From: an uncultured Clostridia bacterium
GTDB lineage: Bacteria > Bacillota > Clostridia > Christensenellales > Aristaeellaceae
DNA: 64,000 nt
Direction of reading: 5' to 3'
Assembly: GCA_934621505.1 (NCBI GenBank)
Contig: CAKTUU010000001.1
Coordinates: 1 to 64,000 of the forward strand
Part shown: in pieces, positions 1-7,974 of the stretch
Numbering within the stretch: position 1 is the stretch's first letter
Layout of the letters: each line of letters starts with the position of its first letter
Made by a program: the position numbers and the translations under genes
The notes under the pieces: generated by a model
Seen by the model: only the letters and a program-made list of their open reading frames with translations
What the model was told of the DNA's origin: nothing
Database searches by the model: none

Positions 1-180
1 TTGTTGGTACTGCTATCTTACCACTTGAGTTCTCTTTTTTCTTTCCTTTTGTGTTACCTATGTATTATATCTCAACAGCTCAGATTGAGCTCACTTCTTG
101 TCATGTTTGAGGTTAGATTGATACTGGTTTGAGATAGGATAGATGAATGAGATCTTATCTCTCATAAATATGACGTTTTT

Positions 181-200
181 AGACAATCTGCACATTGTCT
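181..200. promoter_or_regulatory. Inverted repeat, candidate operator
   Basis: AGACAAT, a 6-base spacer and ATTGTCT form a perfect 7-bp dyad about 50 bp upstream of the -35 element of the sugar-acid operon. The position suits an activator site. The cognate regulator is unknown. The surrounding 1-240 stretch is AT-rich, unlike the rest of the window, and I see no gene in it. Confidence 0.35.
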
Positions 201-247
201 GATTATTGAAAAATATATATCCGTTTTTGCCACTTCGGGGAAAGGGC

Positions 248-276
248 TTGCGACGCTGAAAACGATACGCTATGAT
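248..276 (+). promoter_or_regulatory. Sigma-A-type promoter of sugar-acid operon
   Basis: TTGCGA and TATGAT are separated by 17 bp and lie about 60 bp before the aldolase gene. It is the best promoter-like pair in the leader. Confidence 0.55.
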
Positions 277-339
277 AATGCCAGCAACATATAGGAACAA
301 TCAAAAACCGATCTGCCCCATGCTCAAGGAGGAATGAAA

Positions 340-996
340 TTGAACAAACTTCTGAAACAGATTGCTCAGGATAAGCTGGTCGTTATCTCCCGGGGGATAC
401 AAACACCCGTTCTTGTCCAAGCAGCGCAGGCCTGCGTACAGGCAGGTATCACTCTGCTGGAAAGCACCTTCGATCATACCATTGAAAATCCCATTGAGGA
501 AAATGCAGAGAAACTTCGTGCGCTTGCCAGGGCTGTGGGCGGCAAAATGCGGCTGGGCGCAGGCACCGTTCTAACGGTTGAGGAGGTTCGCGCAGCCTAT
601 GAGGCCGGCGCGGAATACATCATTTCGCCCGGTACGGACGAAGAAGTGATGGCGGAAACCAAAAGGCTGGGCATGCTCAGCATACCGGGAGCGATGACGC
701 CCTCGGAGGTTCAGCGGGCATGGAAGCTGGGCGCGGATATGGTCAAACTCTTTCCAGCGGATGATCTGGGTTTTCACTACATTCAGAATTTGCGGGGTCC
801 TCTTGGCCACATTCCTCTGATGGCCACCGGCGGCGTGAATCCTGTCACCATTCCGCAGCTTCTGGCGGCGGGCGTGAAGGCTGTCGGTACAGGTGTCACC
901 ATTTTCAGGCGGGACTTGATTGAAAAGGAAGATTACGACGGCATTCGCACACTGGCTCAAATGCATGTGGATGCAGTGAATCTAACCCAACTGTAA
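340..996 (+). CDS. eda: KHG/KDPG aldolase family protein
   Basis: This is a class I aldolase that cleaves 2-keto-3-deoxy-6-phospho sugar acids (or 4-hydroxy-2-oxoglutarate) into pyruvate plus an aldehyde. The 218-residue product has the family length. The Schiff-base lysine is K136 in VKLFPA, the acid/base glutamate is E41 in the LLEST strand, and GAGTVLT and ATGGV phosphate-binding loops are present. An ATG at 334 lies only 1 nt after AAGGAGG (326-332), whereas the TTG at 340 has 7-nt spacing, so TTG is the likelier start. The gene is followed by a sugar-acid dehydratase, which makes its substrate class. No 2-keto-3-deoxy sugar kinase is in the window, so whether the natural substrate is phosphorylated is unresolved. 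Confidence 0.9.
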   Translation: MNKLLKQIAQDKLVVISRGIQTPVLVQAAQACVQAGITLLESTFDHTIENPIEENAEKLRALARAVGGKMRLGAGTVLTVEEVRAAYEAGAEYIISPGTDEEVMAETKRLGMLSIPGAMTPSEVQRAWKLGADMVKLFPADDLGFHYIQNLRGPLGHIPLMATGGVNPVTIPQLLAAGVKAVGTGVTIFRRDLIEKEDYDGIRTLAQMHVDAVNLTQL

Positions 997-1020
997 AACC
1001 GACGAAGGGAGTAGATCAAG

Positions 1021-2214
1021 GTGAAGATTTCTGACCTGAAAATCTATACGATGGATGCATTCCGTACCAATTGGGCGTTCATTCGGGTTGAGACGGACGA
1101 CGGTCTTCATGGCTGGGGCGAAGCTTCGCTTGGCACGCGCGAAATGGCGTTGGAGGGCTGCGTGGAGGATCTGCGCCGCATGGTGCTGGGCCGCAACGCT
1201 CTTGATATTGAAAAGATGTGGTTTGAAGTCTACCGCGATTCCTACTGGAAGGGCGGCCCCGTGATGATGAGCGCGCTCAGCGGCATCGAAATCGCTATGT
1301 GGGATATTGTGGGCAAATTCTACAACCAGCCTGTGTATAATCTGATGGGCGGCAAAATGCGCGACAAGGTGAAAATGTATGCCAATGCTTGGTTCATTGG
1401 CGCACGCGAGCCAGAGGAATTTGCCAGCGCAGCGAAAAAAACGGTTGCTCTCGGCGTGAAGGCGCTCAAGTGGGACCCCTTCGGCAAGGCGCATATGACG
1501 CTGACCCGCAGCGAAATGGACAAGGCTGTTGCCATCGTGGGTGCGGTGCGCGAGGCGGTCGGCCCCGATATCGAGCTGCTCATTGAGTGCCACGGACGCT
1601 TTAACCACTTTACCGCCATCGAGGCTTCCCGAGAGCTGGCTCCCTTCAAGCCTATGCTGATGGAGGAGCCCACCGTGCCGGACAACATCGACAGCCTCCG
1701 CCGCGTGCGCGATCACAGCATGGTGCCCATCGCAGCCGGCGAGCGCTTCTACGGCAAGTATCATTTCTGGGATGTGCTTCATAAGGAAGCCATCGACATC
1801 GCCCAGCCGGATATCTTCCACACCGGCGGCATGCTGGAGAGCCGAAAAATCGCGGCCATGTGCGAGGCCACGCACGTCCCGGTCAGCTTCCACAATCCCT
1901 CTGGGCCCGTATCCAACGCGGCCATCCTGCAGCTGGCCGCCTGCACGCCCAACTTCCTCATCCATGAGATGATGCTGACAGACGGCAAGTTCCGCTCTGC
2001 CATCACCAACGAAAACGTCGTGTTTGAGGACGGCTATCTGCTCATTGGCGACAAGCCAGGTCTGGGTATTGAAGTCAATGTGGATGAGGTGCTCAAGCAT
2101 CCCTATAAGCCGCGCAACCTGCGCCATTACACCGGCACGCTCACCGATATCCGCCCCAAGGGCGATACCTATTACTTCTTTGAAGGATTGGATCGGGAAA
2201 ACCCCGTGTGGTAA
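1021..2214 (+). CDS. Sugar-acid dehydratase, mandelate racemase/muconate lactonizing family
   Basis: The 397-residue protein belongs to the enolase superfamily and resembles D-galactonate dehydratases, which remove water from an aldonic acid to give a 2-keto-3-deoxy acid. The N-terminal capping domain covers about 1-115 and the barrel follows. Metal ligands are visible as E189 (ECHGR), E215 (MEEP) and E241 (AGER). H291 in the SFHNPSGP segment is the likely general acid. The first ligand is Glu where many galactonate dehydratases have Asp. The start is GTG. The gene lies 24 bp after the aldolase and ends in a strong terminator. The precise sugar acid (galactonate, gluconate or another) cannot be read from the sequence. 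Confidence 0.85.
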   Translation: MKISDLKIYTMDAFRTNWAFIRVETDDGLHGWGEASLGTREMALEGCVEDLRRMVLGRNALDIEKMWFEVYRDSYWKGGPVMMSALSGIEIAMWDIVGKFYNQPVYNLMGGKMRDKVKMYANAWFIGAREPEEFASAAKKTVALGVKALKWDPFGKAHMTLTRSEMDKAVAIVGAVREAVGPDIELLIECHGRFNHFTAIEASRELAPFKPMLMEEPTVPDNIDSLRRVRDHSMVPIAAGERFYGKYHFWDVLHKEAIDIAQPDIFHTGGMLESRKIAAMCEATHVPVSFHNPSGPVSNAAILQLAACTPNFLIHEMMLTDGKFRSAITNENVVFEDGYLLIGDKPGLGIEVNVDEVLKHPYKPRNLRHYTGTLTDIRPKGDTYYFFEGLDRENPVW

Positions 2215-2222
2215 ACCATTTG

Positions 2223-2254
2223 AAACCGCAGGAAAATACGCCTGCGGTTTTTTT
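2223..2254 (+). terminator. Rho-independent terminator
   Basis: AAACCGCAGG and CCTGCGGTTT form a perfect 10-bp stem followed by a T run, just after the dehydratase stop. It separates the enzyme genes from the transporter genes, which therefore probably have their own promoter in 2255-2390. Confidence 0.85.
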
Positions 2255-2399
2255 GGACCGATCAGAAACTGTTTCGCTGCAGTCAATAAAAATCAAAATT
2301 GAGTATATGGTCAAAAAACGGCCATAAAGATATAGTGGTAGTGACAGTTGAGAGATCGTACACATTTCCAAACAACAAAAATGAAAAAGGAGGGTCCCC

Positions 2400-3923
2400 A
2401 TGAAAAAACTGTTGTCGTTGTTTCTCGTCTTGGTCCTGTGCCTGAGCCTGATGGCCCCGGCGCTTGCAGAAGCACCCGTGCGCGGCGGTTCGCTGACGAT
2501 CGCCAAAACGAACAAGCTCACATCCTTCAATCCCGCCACCACCTCCTCGCGCAATGAGGACGGCTATATCTACTACATGGTGTTCGATACGCTGATTTCC
2601 TTTGACGAAGCCGGCAATCTGGCTCCTAAGCTGGCAACGAGCTGGGAAACCTCTGAGGACGGCCTGATCTTCACTCTGAAACTGCGCGATGACGTTACCT
2701 TCCATGATGGTACCCCCTTCAATGCGGAAGCGGTTAAGGCCAATCTGGACTGGGCCATCGCCGAAGAGACTGGCCACGTCTACAAGACCAGCGAGCTGGG
2801 CAACATCGTCTCCATCGACGTGGTGGATGAATTCACCGTCAATGTGAACCTCGCCAAGCCGGATGCAGCTCTGCCCAGCGTGTTCACCAACATCTGCGGC
2901 CTCATGCTCTCTCCCGCCTCTTTGGCCAGCGGAGATATCGTGACCAATGCCTGCGGCACCGGCCCCTTCAAGCTCAAGGAGTATGTGCAGGGCGACCATG
3001 TGACGCTCGTGCGCAACGAGAACTACTACCTCAAGGGCGAGGACGGCGAATCTCTGCCCTATCTGGATGAAGTGGTCTTCCGCCTCATGAGCGACGACTC
3101 CGTTAAGACCATTAACCTCCAGACCGGCGATATCGACATGGTGGATTATCATTCCTCCGCCAACAGCATCTCCAAGAGCATGGAGATGGATAACCTGATT
3201 ACGGTCATGACCAACAACCGTCAGACCTACTTCATGTGCTTCAACCTCAACGATGAGAAGCTCAACAACCCCCTCATCCGTCAGGCCATGAGCTTCGCCG
3301 TCAACCGTGAGGAAATCATGGAAGTATGTCTGGAAGGCTACGGCGTTGTGGAAGCCTTCGACGCCACTCCCGACCAGTGGTTCTACTCCGATTACAACCC
3401 ATACACCTACAACCCCGAAAAGGCGAAGGAGTTGCTTGCTGAGGCCGGCTATCCCGACGGCATCACCATCAAGCTGTCCTACATCGCCCGTGAGCCCGAT
3501 GCCACCATGTGCCAGCTCATTCAGGAGCAGGTCAAGGCGTCCGGCATCACGCTGGAGCTTGAGCCCCTCGAGCGCCTCGCCTGGATTGACCTGATCAAGG
3601 ACAAGCGCTCCGGTGAAATGGGCATCGGTGTTATCGCCATCCAGGGTCTGGATCCCAACCAGCAGTACAACTCCACGCTGGCCTACTGCGATCCCAAGCA
3701 CGTGACGGAGATTCAGGAGCTGCTCCTCTCCGCCAAGAACGTGAGCGATATCGAAGCCCGTACGGCCATCTTCCATCAGTATCAGCAGGAGTATCTGGAC
3801 AGCGCGCTGTACGTCATCCTTGGCCAGTATCCGCGTTTCATCTCCTACGCCAACAACATCAGCGGCATTGTGTTCAATCCCAACGGCACCTTCAACCTCA
3901 GCGCTGCTTATATCACCCAGTAA
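2400..3923 (+). CDS. ABC transporter substrate-binding protein, family 5
   Basis: This is an extracellular solute-binding protein of the peptide/nickel/oligosaccharide class (SBP_bac_5), 507 residues. A Sec signal peptide (MKKLL, hydrophobic core, ALAEA) spans about residues 1-23. No lipobox cysteine is evident, so the mode of membrane attachment is unclear. Family landmarks include the GGSLTIA opening, the LAPKLATSWE segment, FHDGTPF, GTGPFKL and the AVNRE segment. It is the first gene of a complete importer (two permeases, two ATPases) placed directly after sugar-acid enzymes, so its ligand is more likely a sugar acid or oligosaccharide than a peptide. That is inferred from context only. 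Confidence 0.9.
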   Translation: MKKLLSLFLVLVLCLSLMAPALAEAPVRGGSLTIAKTNKLTSFNPATTSSRNEDGYIYYMVFDTLISFDEAGNLAPKLATSWETSEDGLIFTLKLRDDVTFHDGTPFNAEAVKANLDWAIAEETGHVYKTSELGNIVSIDVVDEFTVNVNLAKPDAALPSVFTNICGLMLSPASLASGDIVTNACGTGPFKLKEYVQGDHVTLVRNENYYLKGEDGESLPYLDEVVFRLMSDDSVKTINLQTGDIDMVDYHSSANSISKSMEMDNLITVMTNNRQTYFMCFNLNDEKLNNPLIRQAMSFAVNREEIMEVCLEGYGVVEAFDATPDQWFYSDYNPYTYNPEKAKELLAEAGYPDGITIKLSYIAREPDATMCQLIQEQVKASGITLELEPLERLAWIDLIKDKRSGEMGIGVIAIQGLDPNQQYNSTLAYCDPKHVTEIQELLLSAKNVSDIEARTAIFHQYQQEYLDSALYVILGQYPRFISYANNISGIVFNPNGTFNLSAAYITQ

Positions 3924-3932
3924 AGGAACCTG

Positions 3933-3958
3933 AAGGGAGGGCGGCGAACGCCCCCCTT
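3933..3958 (+). terminator. Hairpin after binding-protein gene, possible attenuator
   Basis: A GC-rich stem (AGGGAGGGCG against CGCCCCCCTT, one mismatch) lies in the 190-bp gap between the binding protein and permease genes and has no long T run. Such hairpins commonly raise binding-protein over permease expression. The remaining gap up to 4100 shows nothing else. Confidence 0.45.
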
Positions 3959-4114
3959 TGTATTTTGGCTCTGAAAGATCTCATTCTGTTTTATTGAAAT
4001 TCCCGTCCAAATCAACGCCTGCGGCTCCAAAGAGCTTTATTGGCGGTATGCCGTGGAATTGCCAGATGGTTCCCGGTAATCGGGCAATTCAGATTTTTTG
4101 AAGGAGGTACCGCT

Positions 4115-5071
4115 ATGATAACGCATATTATCCGAAAAATATTGGCAGCGATCCCCATTTTGATTGTCGTCAGCCTGATTCTTTTCTTTCTGATGAATAT
4201 CCTCCCGGGCGATGCGGCATCCGGCATTGCCAATATTGATGCCGGTGAAGAATACATCAACAAGCTTCGCGAAGAAATGGGCCTGAACCGTCCCTTCCTT
4301 GTGCGGTATGCCGACTGGGTCAAAAGCATGCTGACAGGGGACTTTGGCAAATCGCTGATCAATGGTCAGCCTGTCCGCGAAAAAATAGCCCTGCGTCTTC
4401 CGGTTACACTCGAAATAACGTTCCTTGCCATGGTCGTATCCTTGCTGATCGCACTTCCTGCGGGCATCATTTCCGCCATTCGGCGCAATAGCCCTCTGGA
4501 TATGGCCGGGAGCATTCTGTCCATGATCGGCGTGGCCATGCCGCCCTTCTGGTTGGGCATGCTGCTGATTCTGGTGTTTTCCGTCAATCTCCGCTGGCTG
4601 CCTGCCTCGGGCTTTGTTTCCTTCTTTGAAAGCCCGCTGGAGAATCTTTCGCGCATGATTATGCCCGCTTTTGCCATTGGCGCCGCCTTTGCCGCAACCG
4701 TCATGAGGCAGACACGTTCAGCGCTGCTGGAGGTGCTGGATCAGGATTACATCGTCACAGCCAAGGCAAAGGGACTCAAGGGCAGCGTGATCATCTGGAA
4801 GCACGCGCTGCGCAATTCCCTGATCCCGGTCATCACCGTCATCGCCATGCAGGTGGGACGAATGATCGGCGGCGTTGTGGTGTGCGAAACCGTATTTGCC
4901 ATGCCCGGTATTGGCCGCGAAATTGTTGACAGCATTCTTTCGCGCGACTATCCCGTAGCCATGGGACTGATTATGAGCGTGGCGATCATCGTTGTCTTTA
5001 TCAACACATTCATCGATGTTGTTTACGTCATCATCGATCCGCGTATCTCGCACAACAGCACAGCCGGATAA
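4115..5071 (+). CDS. ABC transporter permease, DppB/OppB family
   Basis: This 318-residue integral membrane permease has about six membrane helices. The first is at residues 9-30, followed by a periplasm-side loop and the typical DFGKSLINGQPV segment. The EAA-type coupling motif (TAKAKGLKGSVIIWKHALRNS) lies near residue 215. The start is fixed by GAAGGAGG 8-10 nt upstream of the ATG. It pairs with the next permease to form the channel of the importer. Substrate is inferred only from the neighbouring dehydratase and aldolase. Confidence 0.92.
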   Translation: MITHIIRKILAAIPILIVVSLILFFLMNILPGDAASGIANIDAGEEYINKLREEMGLNRPFLVRYADWVKSMLTGDFGKSLINGQPVREKIALRLPVTLEITFLAMVVSLLIALPAGIISAIRRNSPLDMAGSILSMIGVAMPPFWLGMLLILVFSVNLRWLPASGFVSFFESPLENLSRMIMPAFAIGAAFAATVMRQTRSALLEVLDQDYIVTAKAKGLKGSVIIWKHALRNSLIPVITVIAMQVGRMIGGVVVCETVFAMPGIGREIVDSILSRDYPVAMGLIMSVAIIVVFINTFIDVVYVIIDPRISHNSTAG

Positions 5072-5123
5072 ACCAGCTGCATCCCCTATGAGACTTTCTA
5101 TGCTATCAGCGAGGATGATTGCC

Positions 5124-5984
5124 ATGAAAAAAATACAATGGAGCACCAATCAAAAGAGGTTCTTTAAGAAATTCCGCAAAAACAAACTGGCCATGTTCGG
5201 CATGGCGATTTGTGTGCTGGTTCTTTTCGTAACCATTGCCGGGCCGGTCATTTCCCCTTATGAAGCGTCCACTACCTCCGTCAAGGAACGCTTCTCTCCT
5301 CCCAGCGCCGCCCACTGGCTGGGCACGGATGAGCTGGGGCGCGACACGCTTTCGCGCATCATCGCAGGAGCGCGCATCACGGTCATTGTAGGCGTATGCG
5401 CGGTGATGATCGCTCTGGTGCTGGGAACGATTTTTGGCCTCATCGCGGGCTATTACGGCGGCATTGTGGACACGGTCATCTCAGGATTCATGGATGCGCT
5501 GTGGTCTTTTCCGGCCATCATTCTGGCGCTGGCCATCACAGCGGTGCTGGGCGCCAGCATCCGTAACATCTTCATCGCCATCGGCATCGTCTACACCCCC
5601 AACTTCTGCCGTCTGGTGCGCAGCCGCGCGCTGTCCATCCGCGAAACGGAGTATGTGCAGGGCGCGCGTGCCATTGGCCTGAACGACTTTGAAATCATCA
5701 CCCGTTATATGCTGCCCAACATGTCATCCACTCTCATTGTGCAGGTCACGCTCAGCTGCGCCAAGGCCATCATTGCAGAAGCCAGCCTTTCCTTTTTGGG
5801 TTTGGGTGTTCAGCCGCCTGCCGCCAGCTGGGGCAGCATGCTCAAAAGCGGCTATCCGTATCTGGATCGCGCTCCGTGGCTGTCGATCTTTCCGGGACTG
5901 GCAATCATGCTGCTGGTGCTGGGCCTGAACTATCTGGGCGACGGTCTGCGCGATGCGCTGGATGTGCGCATCCGTGCTGATTGA
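5124..5984 (+). CDS. ABC transporter permease, DppC/OppC family
   Basis: The 286-residue second permease subunit has an N-terminal OppC_N segment (KKFRKNKLAMFG) with the first membrane helix, then the conserved HWLGTDELGRD signature of the DppC family, further helices, and an EAA loop around QGARAIGLNDFEII. The ATG at 5124 has GAGG 9 nt upstream; the in-frame ATG at 5115 sits directly on that site and is unlikely. It begins 52 bp after the first permease and is followed closely by the ATPase genes. Confidence 0.92.
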   Translation: MKKIQWSTNQKRFFKKFRKNKLAMFGMAICVLVLFVTIAGPVISPYEASTTSVKERFSPPSAAHWLGTDELGRDTLSRIIAGARITVIVGVCAVMIALVLGTIFGLIAGYYGGIVDTVISGFMDALWSFPAIILALAITAVLGASIRNIFIAIGIVYTPNFCRLVRSRALSIRETEYVQGARAIGLNDFEIITRYMLPNMSSTLIVQVTLSCAKAIIAEASLSFLGLGVQPPAASWGSMLKSGYPYLDRAPWLSIFPGLAIMLLVLGLNYLGDGLRDALDVRIRAD

Positions 5985-6001
5985 TGAAAGGAGGATTTCC
6001 T

Positions 6002-6988
6002 TTGTCACTGTTGGAAATCAAGCAATTAACCAGCGCTTTTCTCTTTGAGGGCAAGCCGGTCCCCGTGGTAATGGATGTATCCATCACGGTGGAGGAGGGA
6101 GAAATTCTCGGCGTTGTCGGCGAATCCGGTTCCGGCAAGTCTGTCACGGCCAAAAATGTGATGCGTCTGCTCCCCACGCCCCCGGCAAGCGTTCTGAGCG
6201 GCGAGATTCTCTTCAAGGGGCGCGATATTCTTAAGCTGTCGGAAAAAGAGATGCGCTCTGTGCGCGGCAACGAAATCTCCATGATCTTTCAGGAGCCCAT
6301 GACATCGCTCAACCCTGTGTACACCTGCGGCAACCAGATCATGGAGGCCGTGATGCTGCATCAGCACGTGGATAAAAAAAACGCCCGGGCAAAGGCGGAG
6401 GAGATGCTCAAGCTGGTAGGCATGTCCATGCCTGAGGAAAGACTGAAAAACTATCCGCATGAGCTGTCCGGCGGCATGCGCCAACGCGTAATGATTGCCA
6501 TGGCGCTGTGTTCCAACCCCAGCCTGCTGATCGCAGATGAGCCCACCACCGCGTTGGATCCCACCATTCAGGCGCAGATTTTGGAGCTGATCGGCGAAGT
6601 GCAGAAGAAGCTGGGCATGAGCGTTTTGTACATCACGCATGATCTGGGCGTTGTGGCGGAGCTTTGCCACCGTGTGGTGGTGATGTATGCCGGCATGGTG
6701 ATGGAGGTTGCGCAAACGGAGGACTTGTTCAGCAAGCCGGCTCATCCCTATACGCAGGGACTGATGAAGGCCATGCCGCGCATGAACAGTGGCGGCGAGA
6801 GACTCAACAGCATCGAGGGCGTGGTGCCGCACATTACTGAAATGCCCAAGGGCTGCCATTTCCATCCGCGCTGCCCGTATGCGACGGAGCTGTGCCGACA
6901 GAGCTGTCCGCTTATGACGGATCTTGGCAACGGCCATCAGGTGCGCTGTCATCTGGCCGACCGCGGTAGAGAGGAGGAACAGGCATGA
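6002..6988 (+). CDS. ABC transporter ATP-binding protein, DppD/OppD family
   Basis: This 328-residue ATPase energizes the importer. Walker A is GESGSGKS at residues 40-47. The Q-loop lies in [11 protein letters not shown], the ABC signature is LSGGMRQR, Walker B ends in [10 protein letters not shown], and the switch His is in ITHDLG. The C-terminal oligopeptide-transporter extension carries the clustered Cys pattern (HPRCPYA, then two more Cys) known in this family. AAAGGAGG at 5987-5994 points to the TTG at 6002 (7 nt) rather than the TTG/ATG at 5981/5984 that overlap the previous stop. It overlaps the next gene by ATGA. Confidence 0.92.
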   Translation: MSLLEIKQLTSAFLFEGKPVPVVMDVSITVEEGEILGVVGESGSGKSVTAKNVMRLLPTPPASVLSGEILFKGRDILKLSEKEMRSVRGNEISMIFQEPMTSLNPVYTCGNQIMEAVMLHQHVDKKNARAKAEEMLKLVGMSMPEERLKNYPHELSGGMRQRVMIAMALCSNPSLLIADEPTTALDPTIQAQILELIGEVQKKLGMSVLYITHDLGVVAELCHRVVVMYAGMVMEVAQTEDLFSKPAHPYTQGLMKAMPRMNSGGERLNSIEGVVPHITEMPKGCHFHPRCPYATELCRQSCPLMTDLGNGHQVRCHLADRGREEEQA

Positions 6989-7974
6989 CACAGCCGCTGC
7001 TTACGGTTCGCGGATTGAAAAAATACTTTTCCATCAAGCAGGGACTGCTCAAGAAAACCGTAGGATACTATAAAGCTGTCGATGGAGTAAGCTTTGAGAT
7101 CAACGCAGGCGAAACCTTTGGTCTTGTGGGTGAATCCGGCTGCGGAAAAACGACGGTTGGCAAGAGCATTCTGCGCTTGACAGAGCCCACCGACGGAGAA
7201 ATTCTTCTCGAAGGCCGGGATATCCGCAAGATGGATCGCGAGGCGCTCAGGCAGGAGCGCAAGAACATGCAGATCATCTTTCAGGATCCGTATGGCTCGC
7301 TCAATCCTCGCATGACCATTGAAGATATCATTGCAGAGCCGCTGAAAAAGCATAAGCTGGTCCAAGGCGACCAGCTTGCAAAGCAGGTGGAAACCATTCT
7401 GTCCACCGTTGGTTTGTCCAAAAAGGAAATGCGCAAATATCCCCATGAGTTCTCCGGCGGCCAGCGCCAGCGTATCGTCATTGCACGCGCGCTTGCGGTG
7501 AAGCCCAAGCTGATCGTATGCGATGAACCTGTTTCGGCGCTGGATGTATCCGTGCAGGCGCAGATTTTGAATTTGATGCAGGATTTGCAAAAGGAGATGG
7601 GCGTGGCCTATCTGTTCATCGCGCACGGCATGCCGGTAGTGCAGCATATTTCGCAGCGCGTAGGCGTGATGTATCTGGGCAAGCTGGTGGAGATCGCGCC
7701 CTCCAGCGAGATTTTCTCCCACGCGATGCATCCTTATTCCAAAGCGCTCATGAGCGCCGTGCCGGAGCCCGATCCTACCATCCGCAAAAAGCGCATCATC
7801 CTTTCGGGTGAGGTGCCCAATCTGGCCGATCCGCCTCCGGGCTGCCTGTTCTCTACGCGCTGCCCCCACTGCACGCAACGCTGCCTTACGGAGTGCCCGC
7901 AGCTGCGTGAGGTGAAGGAAGGCCATTGGGTAGCGTGTCATCTGATGGATACGGTTGAGCGGGCAGCTGAATGA
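6985..7974 (+). CDS. ABC transporter ATP-binding protein, DppF/OppF family
   Basis: This is the second ATPase of the importer, 329 residues. Walker A is GESGCGKT, the Q-loop is in IFQDPYGSLNPR, the signature is FSGGQRQR, and Walker B ends in VCDEPVSALD. The switch segment reads IAHGM where most relatives have THD, so the residue after the switch His is Gly instead of Asp. The C-terminal Cys-containing extension (FSTRCPHCTQRC) is present. The start overlaps the preceding stop. The 3' end overlaps the convergent sensor-kinase gene by about 90 bp. Confidence 0.92.
   Translation: MTQPLLTVRGLKKYFSIKQGLLKKTVGYYKAVDGVSFEINAGETFGLVGESGCGKTTVGKSILRLTEPTDGEILLEGRDIRKMDREALRQERKNMQIIFQDPYGSLNPRMTIEDIIAEPLKKHKLVQGDQLAKQVETILSTVGLSKKEMRKYPHEFSGGQRQRIVIARALAVKPKLIVCDEPVSALDVSVQAQILNLMQDLQKEMGVAYLFIAHGMPVVQHISQRVGVMYLGKLVEIAPSSEIFSHAMHPYSKALMSAVPEPDPTIRKKRIILSGEVPNLADPPPGCLFSTRCPHCTQRCLTECPQLREVKEGHWVACHLMDTVERAAE

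Noticed and set aside
2283..3776. 497-codon minus-strand frame over the binding-protein gene
   Set aside because: Antisense shadow; the plus-strand frame has a signal peptide and family motifs.
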